Assembly (NCBI RefSeq): GCF_000497205.1
Contig: NZ_AYJW01000021.1
Location: 1-56,343 of the forward strand
Direction: 5' to 3'
DNA from: Saccharopolyspora rectivirgula DSM 43747
GTDB lineage: Bacteria > Actinomycetota > Actinomycetes > Mycobacteriales > Pseudonocardiaceae
Length of the DNA stretch: 56,343 nt
Part shown: one piece after another, positions 19,222 to 31,618 of the stretch
Numbering within the stretch: position 1 is the first letter of the stretch
Layout of the letters: each line of letters begins with the position of its first letter
Notes under the pieces: generated by a model
Told to the model about the DNA's origin: nothing
Databases searched by the model: none
Seen by the model: only the letters and a program-made list of their open reading frames with translations
Made by a program: the position numbers and the translations under genes

Positions 19222-19235
19222 ATAATGTACATTAT
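19222..19235. promoter_or_regulatory. Operator-like palindrome ATAATGTACATTAT
   Basis: Perfect 14-bp palindrome in locally AT-rich DNA. A related imperfect copy, ATAATGTAAGTTAT, lies at 19565-19578, 343 bases away. The pattern suits a MarR/TetR-type operator pair, but no intact neighbouring regulator gene is found. Confidence 0.45.
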
Positions 19236-19564
19236 CGGTTTTTGGTGGAGCTGGGAAAATCCCTGCTCAGAGGGCTGCATCGGACTTGCTGACGCTTTGC
19301 GTGTGCTCAGGCTTGGTGTGACCGCCGACTGCGCCGGCACGCCGCACCACGCAGGCTGCCGACCCGGCACGCCGCGCAGCCGGCGCCGCAGCGACGCTTG
19401 CCGGTGCGCGCCGTGCGAACGTCTGGGTCACCAGAGTCGGCACGGGTTGACCGGCGCGGTGGCGGCAACGGTGAATTCACTCCGCCGCGTCTGGCTTTTG
19501 GCAGGCGAAGTCCACTTCCCCGGGATACGGTGGTCACCGTCACTCAACTTCGGCAATTTGATGG

Positions 19565-19578
19565 ATAATGTAAGTTAT
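19565..19578. promoter_or_regulatory. Second operator-like site ATAATGTAAGTTAT
   Basis: Differs from the site at 19222 at two central positions. With its flanks it reads GGATAA-TGTAAG-TTATCC, an inverted repeat with 6-bp arms. Confidence 0.4.
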
Positions 19579-20080
19579 CCACGAAACACTGGGGTGCGCT
19601 TCCGCCGTGCAGATCAACCGAGCAACCGCTGATCTAGCCGCCCCAGTACTGCCTCCCCCTCCGGCCCGCGGAGCACGGCCCCTCTCGGCCGCACCACGGC
19701 ATTGCTCCCACCCCACGGTGGGGACCACCGGTTGGTGCATCCCTCCTCCCCTCTTCGCCCCGGAGACCGGGTCTCTGCGGAGGGAGGTGCGCTGCCGACG
19801 CCGTTGCTCCCCCAGTTCGGGCGTGGCGCCGCGTGGATCAGCCGGGCAGCGAGTTGTGGGGCGTGAACGCAGGCGCGGGCGAAGTCAGGCGCGCCGCCGT
19901 CCGTGCCCGATCCCCACTGCCCCACCGTCACCGTGGAGTCGGGCGGTTCGCTGTTGCTGGTGGCACAGGCCCGGCACGAGAGGGCGAACGACACCTCGCT
20001 ACTCAGCACCACTCCTGCGGGGTGCCGAGTAGCTCGCTAGCCCTGGTGACAGACGCTGAGACGGCACTGCAGCGGCCCTG

Positions 20081-20845
20081 TCAGGTGCTCTGCGCGTCAC
20101 CCAGGTAGAAGGCGGCGGCGTTGTTCCAGAACACGTCCGCCACCTGTTCGGGCTCCAGCGCCTGTCGGATGGTCTCGAAATCCTCGTTGCGGAACGGGTG
20201 GCGGGCTCGTGTGGAGGGCAGGTCGGTACCGACCATGAGCGCGGTCGGGTCGACCCGCATGATCGCGCGGATCGCTGCGGTCGGATCGAGGTCGATGCGC
20301 CCGAACCCGGTGGCCTTGACCTTCACCCCGCGCTCCACGAGGCGCAGGAGGGTCGGGAGACCGTCCTCGTGCATCCCGAGGTGGTCGATGCTGGCCGCTG
20401 GGAGCGCTGCGATGCGGTCTTCGAGTCCGTCGAGGCTGCGAGCGTCGACGTAGAGCTCGGTGTGCCAGCCGGCGAGGTCGTGGACGCGGCGGGCCAGCCG
20501 GTCGAGGTCGTCCGGGCTCGCTGATCCGCCGCGGACGACGTTGAACCGGATCGCCCGCACCCCGGCCTCGTGCAGGGCGAGGATGCGTGCGTCGCTGGTG
20601 TCGGCGGGGATCTGGGTGACACCGACGTAGGTCGGGCCGAGGGCGTGGAGGGCGTCGATGAGATAGCCCTGGTCGAAGGCTTGGAACGACCCGGAGACCA
20701 CCGCGCCGCCTTGGATGTTCAGGCCGGTGGTGCGGTTCTGGTAGTCGGTGACGGTGAACGGGTCGGGCAGGTAGCCGTTGTTGGCCACCAGCGGGTGGGC
20801 GGGGTCGATGATGTGCAGGTGGGCGTCGAAGACGGGTTGGGTCAC
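20081..20845 (-). CDS. Amidohydrolase family protein (TIM barrel)
   Basis: 254-residue metal-dependent hydrolase of the amidohydrolase-2 type (related to dicarboxylate lactonases and ACMSD). The FDAHLHIIDP motif at the N-terminus supplies the first metal-binding His pair; IDHLGMHEDG and LMVGTDLPSTR (late Asp) follow, and the C-terminus has the usual DVFWNNAAAFYL. GTG 20845 is preceded by AAGGAG at about 8 bases. The open frame upstream has no family similarity. Substrate unknown; it stands alone. Confidence 0.9.
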   Translation of the reverse strand: MTQPVFDAHLHIIDPAHPLVANNGYLPDPFTVTDYQNRTTGLNIQGGAVVSGSFQAFDQGYLIDALHALGPTYVGVTQIPADTSDARILALHEAGVRAIRFNVVRGGSASPDDLDRLARRVHDLAGWHTELYVDARSLDGLEDRIAALPAASIDHLGMHEDGLPTLLRLVERGVKVKATGFGRIDLDPTAAIRAIMRVDPTALMVGTDLPSTRARHPFRNEDFETIRQALEPEQVADVFWNNAAAFYLGDAQST

Positions 20846-21564
20846 CGGTGAGCTCCTTGTTCCTGGGGAACGGGTGGTGAAAGCCGGTCGACGTCGATCA
20901 TGCCGCGGCGTGGCGAGGTGCTGTGCGCGCTGGGAGGCAGTTCGCCGTTGCCGAGGTTCTTGTGGGGGCCTTCGGTGCACGGCGCGTTCGATGATGGCGC
21001 CGCGCACCTGGTCGCGGGCGCTTCGGGAGTTCCGACGTGGAATCGAGCGGCTCCCGGCAGCAGGTGCGGTCCTGCCCTCTCCCCCGGGCATCGGCTCGCA
21101 GGTTCTTTTCCGCGGTTCTTGTCGCGAGCGCGGGGTCTCGGTGGTCCTGTCCGCGCGGCCTCGGTTTCCCCTTGAGCTCCTCGGGTACGCGGTCCCGCGC
21201 TGACCGCCCTGCTACCACAGAGAACGATCGCGTCACGGTGTCGACGGGTGTTGCCTTCCACGCCGGTGATGTGCAGGCGTGTCGAAAGTTGGAGAGGGGT
21301 AGCTGGCGGGTGGCCGGTGCTCGTTGGTGATCTGCTGCGGTTTCGAGTTGCTGTCGCGGTCGTGCAGCGCGGGGTGCTCGTTGCGGCTTTCTTGCCGAGT
21401 TCCGGGGGTTGATCGTGGGTGGATCCGGGTCGGGTGCGCTCGGTGCTGGGAGCGCCGAGGGGTGATCCACCGTGGATGGGGCTCACCGCCCCTGTCTTCC
21501 TTGAGGAGCAGTTTTTGTCACGGTGACTTTTGTTGTGGTGCCTTTTCCAGGCCGCCCAGATGCG
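20846..21564. other. Intergenic region without a recognisable gene
   Basis: Frames are open on both strands, none with domains or codon bias I trust. The GTCACGGTGAC motif (21517-21527) with T-runs on both sides is the only marked element. Confidence 0.4.
21517..21527. repeat. GTCACSGTGAC motif, copy 3 of 3
   Basis: GTCACGGTGAC preceded by TTTTT (21512-21516) and followed by TTTTG. It lies about 40 bases beyond the gdhA terminator. Confidence 0.55.
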
Positions 21565-21603
21565 TGTGGGGGTCCTTGGCCGCAGCGGCCAAGGACCCCC
21601 ACA
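21565..21603. terminator. 19-bp stem hairpin after gdhA
   Basis: TGTGGGGGTCCTTGGCCGC, one base, then its exact complement: a very stable hairpin 17 bases past the gdhA stop codon. It has no T-run, as is usual for actinobacterial terminators. Confidence 0.85.
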
Positions 21604-21619
21604 GCGGTTGGTGGTGTGA

Positions 21620-23336
<1,717 letters not shown>

Positions 23337-24446
23337 ATGTGCGACCACAGCCAGCTCGGCAGACGCAGTTTCCTGGCCGCCGGCGGCCTGGCCGTGACCG
23401 TGACGGGTCTCATGCCTCCAACGCGGCCGGCTCGTGCTGCCATCCCCTCGGCCGCGCCGAGCATCGCCTCGACCTCGGCGTGGAACGCTCGCCCGCCGGC
23501 GGGGCCGATCGATGTTCGCAACACCACACCGAACAAGATCATCGTCCACCACACCGCCACGGAGAACAGCACCGACACCTCGCAGGCCCACGCCTTCTGG
23601 CTGTGCCGGTACATCCAAGACCTGCACATGGACACCAACGGGTGGATCGACACCGGGCAGAACTTCACCAACTCCCGCGGCGGTCATCTGATGGAAGGCC
23701 GGCACCAGAGCTTGCAGGCGCTGTCCTCGGGCACCCAGCACGTGGTGGGCGCGCACGCCGGTGAGCAGAACCCGGTGTCGTTGGGGATCGAGAACGAAGG
23801 CACCTACCTCAGCGTGGACGTCCCCGAGGCGTTGTGGAACTCGCTGGTGGAGCTGTGCGCCTACATGGTTTCCCAGTACGGCATCGCCCCGGGTGAGATC
23901 TACGGGCACCGGGATTTCATGGTCACCCAATGCCCAGGTGATGTGCTCTACCAGAGGCTTCCGGAGCTGCGGAAGGCCGTGGGGGCGGCCAGTGGGCAGT
24001 CGGTGCGCCAGCCGGTGGCGTGGCCGCTGCTGCACCCCGGGGACAGCGGGCCGCGGGTGACGGCGCTGCAGTTGTTGTTGCGGGAGCGGGGCATTCCGGT
24101 GCCGGTGGACGGCAGCTACGGTCAGCGAACTCAGGAGGTGGCGTTCCGCTTCGCGGCCGAACGCGGCCACGTGCGCCCGTCGTGCACCGCTACTCGTTTT
24201 CCCGAGCCGGAGGGCATGTTCGGCGGTTTGGCGTGGCGGGATCTGGTGCCGCGGCTGCAGCCGGGGATGTCCGGGGAGGCGGTGCGGGCGGCGCAGGTGC
24301 TGTTGACGTGGCGCGGTCGGCACGCTGCTGCGGATGAGCGTTTCGGGGATCAGATGAGCACGTCGGTCAGGCAGTTCCAAGCGGACGCGGGTCTGCGCGT
24401 CAACGGGGTGGTCGACGTCGACACGTGGCGGCATCTGCTCGCCTAG
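23337..24446 (+). CDS. TAT-exported N-acetylmuramoyl-L-alanine amidase with two peptidoglycan-binding domains
   Basis: About 369 residues. Twin-arginine signal GRRSFLAAGGLAVTVTG at the N-terminus. The amidase_2/PGRP domain (residues about 60-215) shows IIVHHTAT (zinc His), HVVGAHAG, GIENEG and YGHRDFMVTQCPGD (second zinc His and Cys). Two PG_binding_1 repeats follow: LHPGDSGPRVTALQLLL ... and LQPGMSGEAVRAAQVLL ... VNGVVDVDTW. It cleaves the sugar-peptide bond of peptidoglycan outside the cell. ATG 23337 is preceded by AAGGAG. It is divergent from gdhA. Confidence 0.95.
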   Translation: MCDHSQLGRRSFLAAGGLAVTVTGLMPPTRPARAAIPSAAPSIASTSAWNARPPAGPIDVRNTTPNKIIVHHTATENSTDTSQAHAFWLCRYIQDLHMDTNGWIDTGQNFTNSRGGHLMEGRHQSLQALSSGTQHVVGAHAGEQNPVSLGIENEGTYLSVDVPEALWNSLVELCAYMVSQYGIAPGEIYGHRDFMVTQCPGDVLYQRLPELRKAVGAASGQSVRQPVAWPLLHPGDSGPRVTALQLLLRERGIPVPVDGSYGQRTQEVAFRFAAERGHVRPSCTATRFPEPEGMFGGLAWRDLVPRLQPGMSGEAVRAAQVLLTWRGRHAAADERFGDQMSTSVRQFQADAGLRVNGVVDVDTWRHLLA

Positions 24447-24687
24447 TCGCTCGAGGGGGCGCGCGGGTCGGGGGTCGCAGTCGCGGTGACCCCCAGTTCG
24501 TCGTGGCTCGGTTTCCGTTGCCGCAGCGGGGTTTTCGCCAGGCCGCTGGTGGCGGGGCGGGATGCGGGAGGGGCGGGTCGCGGCGGATGTGCCCTGGGTG
24601 GGTTCGGTGCGCCAGACCCAGTTGCCGCTCGGGGGCGGTGGCCGCATGCTGCCGGTGTATCGGCCGGAGTTTTGAGGAGGCGGCGCC

Positions 24688-24948
24688 ATGGGCACCTGTG
24701 AAGTGTGCGGCAACGAATACTGGATGACCTTCGACGTGCACACCGTGGGCGGCAACGTGCACACGTTCGATTCCCTGGAATGTGCCGCGCAGCGACTGGC
24801 TCCGCAGTGCGAGCACTGCGGGTGTCGGATCTTGGGGCACGGGGTGGAGGTCAGTGGCCGGTTCTTCTGCTGCGCCAGTTGCGCTCGGCGCTCGGAGATG
24901 TCGATGGCCGAGCAGGTGCGGGATGCGGTGGGGGTGCGCCCCAGCTGA
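24688..24948 (+). CDS. Small double zinc-ribbon / metallothionein-like protein
   Basis: 86 residues with ten cysteines and several histidines: CEVCGNEY, then DSLECAAQ, CEHCGCRILGHGVEV and FCCASCARR. The spacing of the CxxC pairs and DS-x-EC resembles small Cys-rich treble-clef or metallothionein-like proteins that are widespread in actinobacteria. ATG 24688 follows GAGGAGG at about 8 bases. Metal binding is predicted; the role is unknown. Confidence 0.85.
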   Translation: MGTCEVCGNEYWMTFDVHTVGGNVHTFDSLECAAQRLAPQCEHCGCRILGHGVEVSGRFFCCASCARRSEMSMAEQVRDAVGVRPS

Positions 24949-25183
24949 GGTGGTCCGGAGGGAATGCGGGTCGACTTGACAGCGTTTCCCCGGGTGAGAC
25001 CCCCCACTCCACAGACCGTTATCGATTAGTTACATATCCCTTGAAACACCGGATTGACCTGCGCCGACATGGCAGGTGAAGACGTTGCTTCTCGTCCGGT
25101 TCAGCCGCGGTTGCCACCGCGGGAACTTGACAAAGACGAAAGTGAACGTCAAGCCAACCATTCGGAGTAGTGGAGGACGCCCT

Positions 25184-25297
25184 ATGGCAAGTCTGGTTCG
25201 TTGGCTGGGCTCCCTGTCGCAGGAAATGCTGCGGGCTCGCATGGTGATGCGGAACCCGAACACCAGCATCTTCGCCCAGCGCCGCGCACACGGCTGA
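25184..25297 (+). CDS. Putative 37-residue small protein
   Basis: Short frame with GGAGG 7-11 bases before its ATG and a terminator after a further 145 bases. The predicted peptide begins MASLVRWLGSLSQEMLRARM, an amphipathic helix with Trp and Arg, then VMRNPNTSIFAQRRAHG. Length alone is not significant; the support is the ribosome site, the isolated position and the organised helix. I do not recognise a family. The leader upstream contains CTTGAC ... GTCAAG arms at about 25126-25153. Confidence 0.5.
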   Translation: MASLVRWLGSLSQEMLRARMVMRNPNTSIFAQRRAHG

Positions 25298-25441
25298 ATC
25301 AGCAGGAAACAACACCACAACAGCCAAGCGTGGTTGACCGTCGGGTCGCGGCGTCGTCCACAAAACGCGCCGAACACCGCGGCAACACAACAACCGCATC
25401 AAGCATGATCTAGCGACCCAACGCAAGGACTTGCTGACAGT

Positions 25442-25478
25442 CGATGGCCGCCCCGCAGTCGCACCGGGGCGGCCATCG
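25442..25478. terminator. Bidirectional terminator
   Basis: A 13-bp perfect stem (CGATGGCCGCCCC and complement) with an 11-base loop. It sits between the small plus-strand frame and the 3' end of the carbonic anhydrase gene. Confidence 0.85.
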
Positions 25479-25495
25479 TCGTGTCCGTGGGCTGG

Positions 25496-26023
25496 TCAGC
25501 GCTCAAGGGCCTGGCGGTGTTTGGCGGCCAGCTGCACGTACTGCTCGGCGGACAGTTTGATCATGGCTTGTTCGTCGTCGCTGAGTTGCCGTTTGACCTT
25601 CGCCGGGGTGCCGGCCACCAGCGAGCCCGGTGGGATCTCGGTGTTCTCCAGCACCACTGCCCCGGCGGCGACGAGGGACCCGGTGCCGATCCGGGCTCCG
25701 TTCATCACCACCGCCCCCATGCCGATCAGGCAGTTGTCCTCGATGGTGCAGCCGTGCACGACCGCCCGGTGGCCCACGGTGACGGCGCCGCCCACGGTGG
25801 CCGGGTAGCCGGGGTCGGCGTGCACGACGCAGCCGTCTTGGATGTTGGTGGCTTCCCCGATGGTGATCTGTTCGGTGTCGCCGCGCAGCACCGCTGCGTA
25901 CCAGATGTTGGCGTGCGCGCCCAGCTGCACTCGGCCGAGGATGCTGGCGGTGGGGGCGATGAAGGCCTCGGGTGGGACCTGCGGCTGGACATCGTCGATC
26001 GGCAAACTGAAGTGGGTGCTCAC
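25496..26023 (-). CDS. Gamma-type carbonic anhydrase-like hexapeptide protein
   Basis: 175-residue left-handed beta-helix protein of the gamma-carbonic anhydrase / PaaY / YrdA family. Hexapeptide repeats run through the middle. The three zinc His positions are visible in GCVVHADPG and VGHRAVVHGC. The late AAGAVVLENTEIPPGSLVAGTPAKV is characteristic (quoted in part: IPPGSLVAGTPAKV). GTG 26023 overlaps the stop codon of the upstream GntR gene by four bases, so the two form an operon. Activity (CO2 hydration, or PaaY-like thioesterase) cannot be decided. Confidence 0.9.
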   Translation of the reverse strand: MSTHFSLPIDDVQPQVPPEAFIAPTASILGRVQLGAHANIWYAAVLRGDTEQITIGEATNIQDGCVVHADPGYPATVGGAVTVGHRAVVHGCTIEDNCLIGMGAVVMNGARIGTGSLVAAGAVVLENTEIPPGSLVAGTPAKVKRQLSDDEQAMIKLSAEQYVQLAAKHRQALER

Positions 26024-26892
26024 ACGGCCTCCCGGGTGCGTTGGTGGCGCAGCCACCGCAGCGCCACGTCGGTGTGTCCGTCTACTTTGTTCTCGATGCC
26101 GTCCAGGAACGCGTGGTCGTTGCCAGCGGTCAGGACGGCGAGGACTTGGTCGGGGTCTCCCCCTTCGATGGTTCGCAGCAGGTGTTCGTGCCAGGTGAAG
26201 TCGGCGCGCACCTCCTGCGGGCCGGCCGGTAGCTGCTGGTTGAGCGCCATGGTCAGCATCAGCTGCAGCTGCAGGGAGCGGTAGGCCTCTTCCAGGCGCC
26301 GGTGCCCGGCCAGTCCCACCAGCGACAGGTGGAATTCGCAGAACCAGTCCAGGTAGTCGGGTTGGTCGTGGGCGCGGGCCGCGGTGCGCATGTGCTGCAG
26401 GGCGCGCCGGCAGCGCTGCAGACGTGCCGGATGGCGCACCGGGACGCCCAGCCGGATGGCCAACTGCTGCAGTTCGGTGCGCAGCGTGCAGATCTCGTAG
26501 ATGTCGTGCAGGGTCAGCGGGGTGACGATGACCCCTCTGCGGGGCAGTTGGCGGACCAGTCCTTCGCGTTCGAGCACGCGCAGCGCTTCCCGCAGTGGTG
26601 GTCGGCTGATGCCCAGTTCGCGGGTGAGCCGGTTTTCGATGATGCGCTGCCCGCACCGCAGTTCGCCGCTGATGATCATCCGGCGCAGCGTGGTGGCGGC
26701 GAGGTCGACCAGGCTCGGTGGGTTTTCGATGGCCGGGGCGCGCCGTGTTGCGGGCACGGTGTATTCGCCTGGGTGGTTCACGGCCAGCAGCATCCCTTCC
26801 CGCCGGGCTCCGTGGAGTTCTCCGCCCGACTGCCCGGTCGTTGGTCGCCCGTGTGCTTCGGCTGTGGCAGCCGTCGGTGCGGTGATCACCAT
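26020..26892 (-). CDS. GntR/FCD-family transcriptional regulator
   Basis: About 290 residues from ATG 26892. An N-terminal extension of about 60 residues of low complexity precedes a winged HTH (LAATTLRRMIISGELRCG ... LTRELGISRPPLREALRVLEREGL) and a helical FCD ligand domain with the metal-binding pattern CEFHLSLVGLAGH ... WHEHLLRTIEGG ... GNDHAF. Such proteins respond to small organic acids. It is translationally coupled to the carbonic anhydrase-like gene. Start is uncertain (an in-frame ATG at about 26793 is possible). Confidence 0.85.
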   Translation of the reverse strand: MVITAPTAATAEAHGRPTTGQSGGELHGARREGMLLAVNHPGEYTVPATRRAPAIENPPSLVDLAATTLRRMIISGELRCGQRIIENRLTRELGISRPPLREALRVLEREGLVRQLPRRGVIVTPLTLHDIYEICTLRTELQQLAIRLGVPVRHPARLQRCRRALQHMRTAARAHDQPDYLDWFCEFHLSLVGLAGHRRLEEAYRSLQLQLMLTMALNQQLPAGPQEVRADFTWHEHLLRTIEGGDPDQVLAVLTAGNDHAFLDGIENKVDGHTDVALRWLRHQRTREAV

Positions 26893-26994
26893 AGTCGGTG
26901 ACCCCCGGTGGTGGGGGCTGGTTGCGGGCACCGGTGGGAGGTCGGCTCGTCGTTGGCCCGGTCGGGGCTTGCTGGCCCGGGTGGGGTCGGGTGT

Positions 26995-27453
26995 TCAGAG
27001 GTGTGCTTCGGCGACGGCTTCGGCCGCGGTGTTGCGGTAGGTGAAGCGGTATTCCAGGCCGGTCATCCGCAGCAGGCGCCGCACCGGCCCGTTCCCGGGC
27101 ACCACCAGCATCGGGATGCCGCGCTGTTCGGCTCGGCGTTGGGCGTGCAGCAGCAGTTCCACGGCGGTGCTGCTGGCGAAGGTCACCTCGCTGAGGTCGA
27201 TGATGATGGCGTGCAATTGGGCGGCCTTGAGCCGCTGGCGCACCAGTTCGGTCAACCGCGGCACGGTGGCGAGATCGACCTCGCCGTCGATGCGCACGAC
27301 CACGATTCCCGGGTAGGGCCACTCGACGGACAACCGCAGGGAGGCGTGGCGCGTGCGAGGAACAGGAGCGTCTTCCGAGGTGCGGGGCGCGATGATGGTG
27401 GAGGCGGGAGCCCACGCGGCGGCCCGGGACATGCTTGATCTGGAAACGATCAC
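26995..27453 (-). CDS. STAS-domain anti-anti-sigma factor-like protein
   Basis: 152 residues. After an N-terminal extension come WPYPGIVVVRIDGEVDLATVPRL and IIDLSEVTFASSTAVELLLHAQ (quoted in parts), the SpoIIAA/RsbV core with the candidate phosphoserine in FASSTA. GTG 27453 is fixed by GGAGGGTAGC directly upstream. No kinase or sigma gene is adjacent. It is only distantly like the STAS protein at 10141. Confidence 0.85.
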   Translation of the reverse strand: MIVSRSSMSRAAAWAPASTIIAPRTSEDAPVPRTRHASLRLSVEWPYPGIVVVRIDGEVDLATVPRLTELVRQRLKAAQLHAIIIDLSEVTFASSTAVELLLHAQRRAEQRGIPMLVVPGNGPVRRLLRMTGLEYRFTYRNTAAEAVAEAHL

Positions 27454-27746
27454 GCTACCCTCCTGGTGCCGGTTGGTCGTCGGTGCCCGGCCGCTGGGAA
27501 AGACGTGCGTGGCACTGCCGGCAGCGGCCGCTGACCGCGCTTCCACAGTAGAAGCCGCGCAGCACCCCCCAACAGGGCTGGCCACGTTCGTGTGATTGGT
27601 GTGCGCGAAGATGTGGCGGCGCGGCTGCGGTGCGTGCGGTGGGGGTGCGGGGCGGCGTTGAGACCGGCTCACCGCCCCGGGGATGTTCGGGTGGTGTTGT
27701 GCGCGTTGCGTGAAACCGCGTGCGGTGTTCGACCGGGCTGCCGCGG

Positions 27747-30083
<2,337 letters not shown>

Positions 30084-30157
30084 CTGAGCACCTCCACACA
30101 CCTGTCCGGCCACGGTTTCGGGCGTCTCCACATCCGGTCGGGCGTGGAGCGCCGGAG

Positions 30158-31570
30158 CTAGTGCAAGCGGCGTTGCCTCAACGACCCCAGCAGGGCTCCA
30201 GCCAGCAGCACCACACTGATCACCGCCACCGCGGCGGCCATCCGGTGCAGCCCCGGGTCGGATGCGGGGCCGGCGAAGCACAGCTCGATCATGGCTGCCG
30301 CGATGTTGGCACCAACATACTGAGAGGTCCGGTACAGCCCGGAAGCTATCCCGGTGTCGGCGGCGGCCGCTTGTTGGTACAGCGCGCTTTGGTTGCCGAT
30401 GTTATTCAGACCGTTGGGGACGCCCAGCAGCGCGGCCACGGCCAACACCACGAGCAGGGAGCTGGCCGAGTGCATGTGCAGCAGACCGGTGGCTCCGGCC
30501 AGCAGCACCGCTGATCCGGCGGCCAGCACCGGCCAGTAGCCGGTGCGGCGCAGCAGGCGGCCGGCGCCGAACACGGTGATCGCGGCCAGCACCGCCATCG
30601 GCAGCATCACCAGCCCGGCGGCTGATGGGGACAGGCCTCGCGCTGTTTGCGCCCACGCCGGCAGCCCGTAGAACACCTGGTAGAAGGCCACGTAGGTCAG
30701 TGCGGTGCGCAGGTAGGTGGCGGTGAGGGCCCGGTTGCGCACCAGCACCCGCACGTCGATGAACGGGGTGGGGGCGCGCAGTTCCCACCCCACCAGCAGG
30801 GCGGCCAGTGCCAGCAGTGCGGCCACCAGCCACCAGTTCGGTCGGTGCGCCAGGGACAGCAGGAACAGCATCAGCACGCTGATGAAAGCGGCGAACACCC
30901 CGGCGCCCACCACGTCCAGTTCCCGCCACAGCGGTTTGCTGGCGGTGGTGGTCGGGCGTCGGCGGTCGTCGGGCAGCACCGCCAGGGCCAGGGCTCCGAT
31001 GCCGGCGGCCAGTGGCACGTTCATGGCGAAGATGGCGCGCCACCCCCACAGGTGCACCAGGAAGCCGCCCACCACGGGGCCGATGGCGATCATGACCTGC
31101 CCGCCGATGGCCAGCACGCTCAAGGCGGTGGCGGGAAGGGTGATGCCGCGCCGGTCGGCTTCGGCGCGCAGCAGGGCCAGCCCGGCCGGGTAGGCCGCGC
31201 AGGTGCCGATGCCGAGCAGGGCGCGGAAGGCGATCAGCCACCCGAGGGTGGGGGCCAGGCAGGAGGCGACCGAGGAGACGGCGGTGAGGGCCAGGGCGGT
31301 GAGGAAGACGCGGCGGGCTCCGAACAGGTCTGCCAGCCGCCCGGCGGTGGGGGAACCGACCGCGGTCGCCAGGTACAGCACCGAGATCAGCCAGGTGGTG
31401 GCCGCTCCGCCGTGGAAGTGCTCGCGGATGTCGACCAGGGCCACGGCCATGGTCGAGGCGTTGAGGGCTTGCAGTACGGTGCCGGCGGCGATGGTGCCCA
31501 CGAGCGTGGCCGGCAGGCCGGCTCCGTTGCCTTGGCGGGGTGCTGTGGAGGGGTCGGCTGCGGTCACCAC
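30158..31570 (-). CDS. MFS transporter, DHA2/EmrB-like drug-efflux type
   Basis: 470-residue membrane transporter with about 14 hydrophobic helices. The DHA signature motif is seen as GRLADLFGARRVFL, and motif C-like GPVVGGFLVHLWGWRAIFAMNVP (quoted in part: GPVVGGFLVHLWGWR) is typical of proton-coupled drug exporters. The GTG start is 6-7 bases after TAGACT, a leaderless arrangement. It follows the ABC permease gene on the same strand. Substrate unknown. Confidence 0.92.
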   Translation of the reverse strand: MVTAADPSTAPRQGNGAGLPATLVGTIAAGTVLQALNASTMAVALVDIREHFHGGAATTWLISVLYLATAVGSPTAGRLADLFGARRVFLTALALTAVSSVASCLAPTLGWLIAFRALLGIGTCAAYPAGLALLRAEADRRGITLPATALSVLAIGGQVMIAIGPVVGGFLVHLWGWRAIFAMNVPLAAGIGALALAVLPDDRRRPTTTASKPLWRELDVVGAGVFAAFISVLMLFLLSLAHRPNWWLVAALLALAALLVGWELRAPTPFIDVRVLVRNRALTATYLRTALTYVAFYQVFYGLPAWAQTARGLSPSAAGLVMLPMAVLAAITVFGAGRLLRRTGYWPVLAAGSAVLLAGATGLLHMHSASSLLVVLAVAALLGVPNGLNNIGNQSALYQQAAAADTGIASGLYRTSQYVGANIAAAMIELCFAGPASDPGLHRMAAAVAVISVVLLAGALLGSLRQRRLH

Positions 31571-31597
31571 CCCAGTCTATGTTGTTAGCAAAACAAA
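31571..31597 (-). promoter_or_regulatory. Candidate leaderless promoter and operator of the MFS gene
   Basis: On the minus strand an AT-rich stretch (GTTTGTTTTGCTAACAAC) leads to TAGACT, which stands about 6 bases before the GTG start. GTTTTGCTAAC has the form of an inverted repeat that could bind a TetR-type repressor. No regulator gene is adjacent. Confidence 0.35.
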
Positions 31598-31599
31598 CA

Positions 31600-31616
31600 T
31601 TCACCTTTCTGGTGAA
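31600..31616 (-). terminator. Small hairpin after the ABC permease gene
   Basis: TTCACC-tttct-GGTGAA, three bases past the permease stop codon. The stem has only 6 bp, so termination is uncertain. Confidence 0.35.
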
Positions 31617-31618
31617 GG

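Larger units (their letters stand above)
18764..20080. other. 1.3-kb gene-poor region with operator-like palindromes
   Basis: No convincing gene. Frames are open on both strands but lack domains. Landmarks are the GTCACCGTGAC motif at 18869-18879, a CGAAGAATCGTCACGG match at about 18968-18983 to the sequence ending the recombinase gene at 10114-10129, and two related palindromes at 19222-19235 and 19565-19578. It may hold remnants of lost genes. Confidence 0.5.

Noticed and set aside
18764-20080. Several open frames of 100-300 codons in this gap
   Set aside because: They overlap one another on both strands, are Arg/Ser/Pro-rich, and lack domains and ribosome sites.
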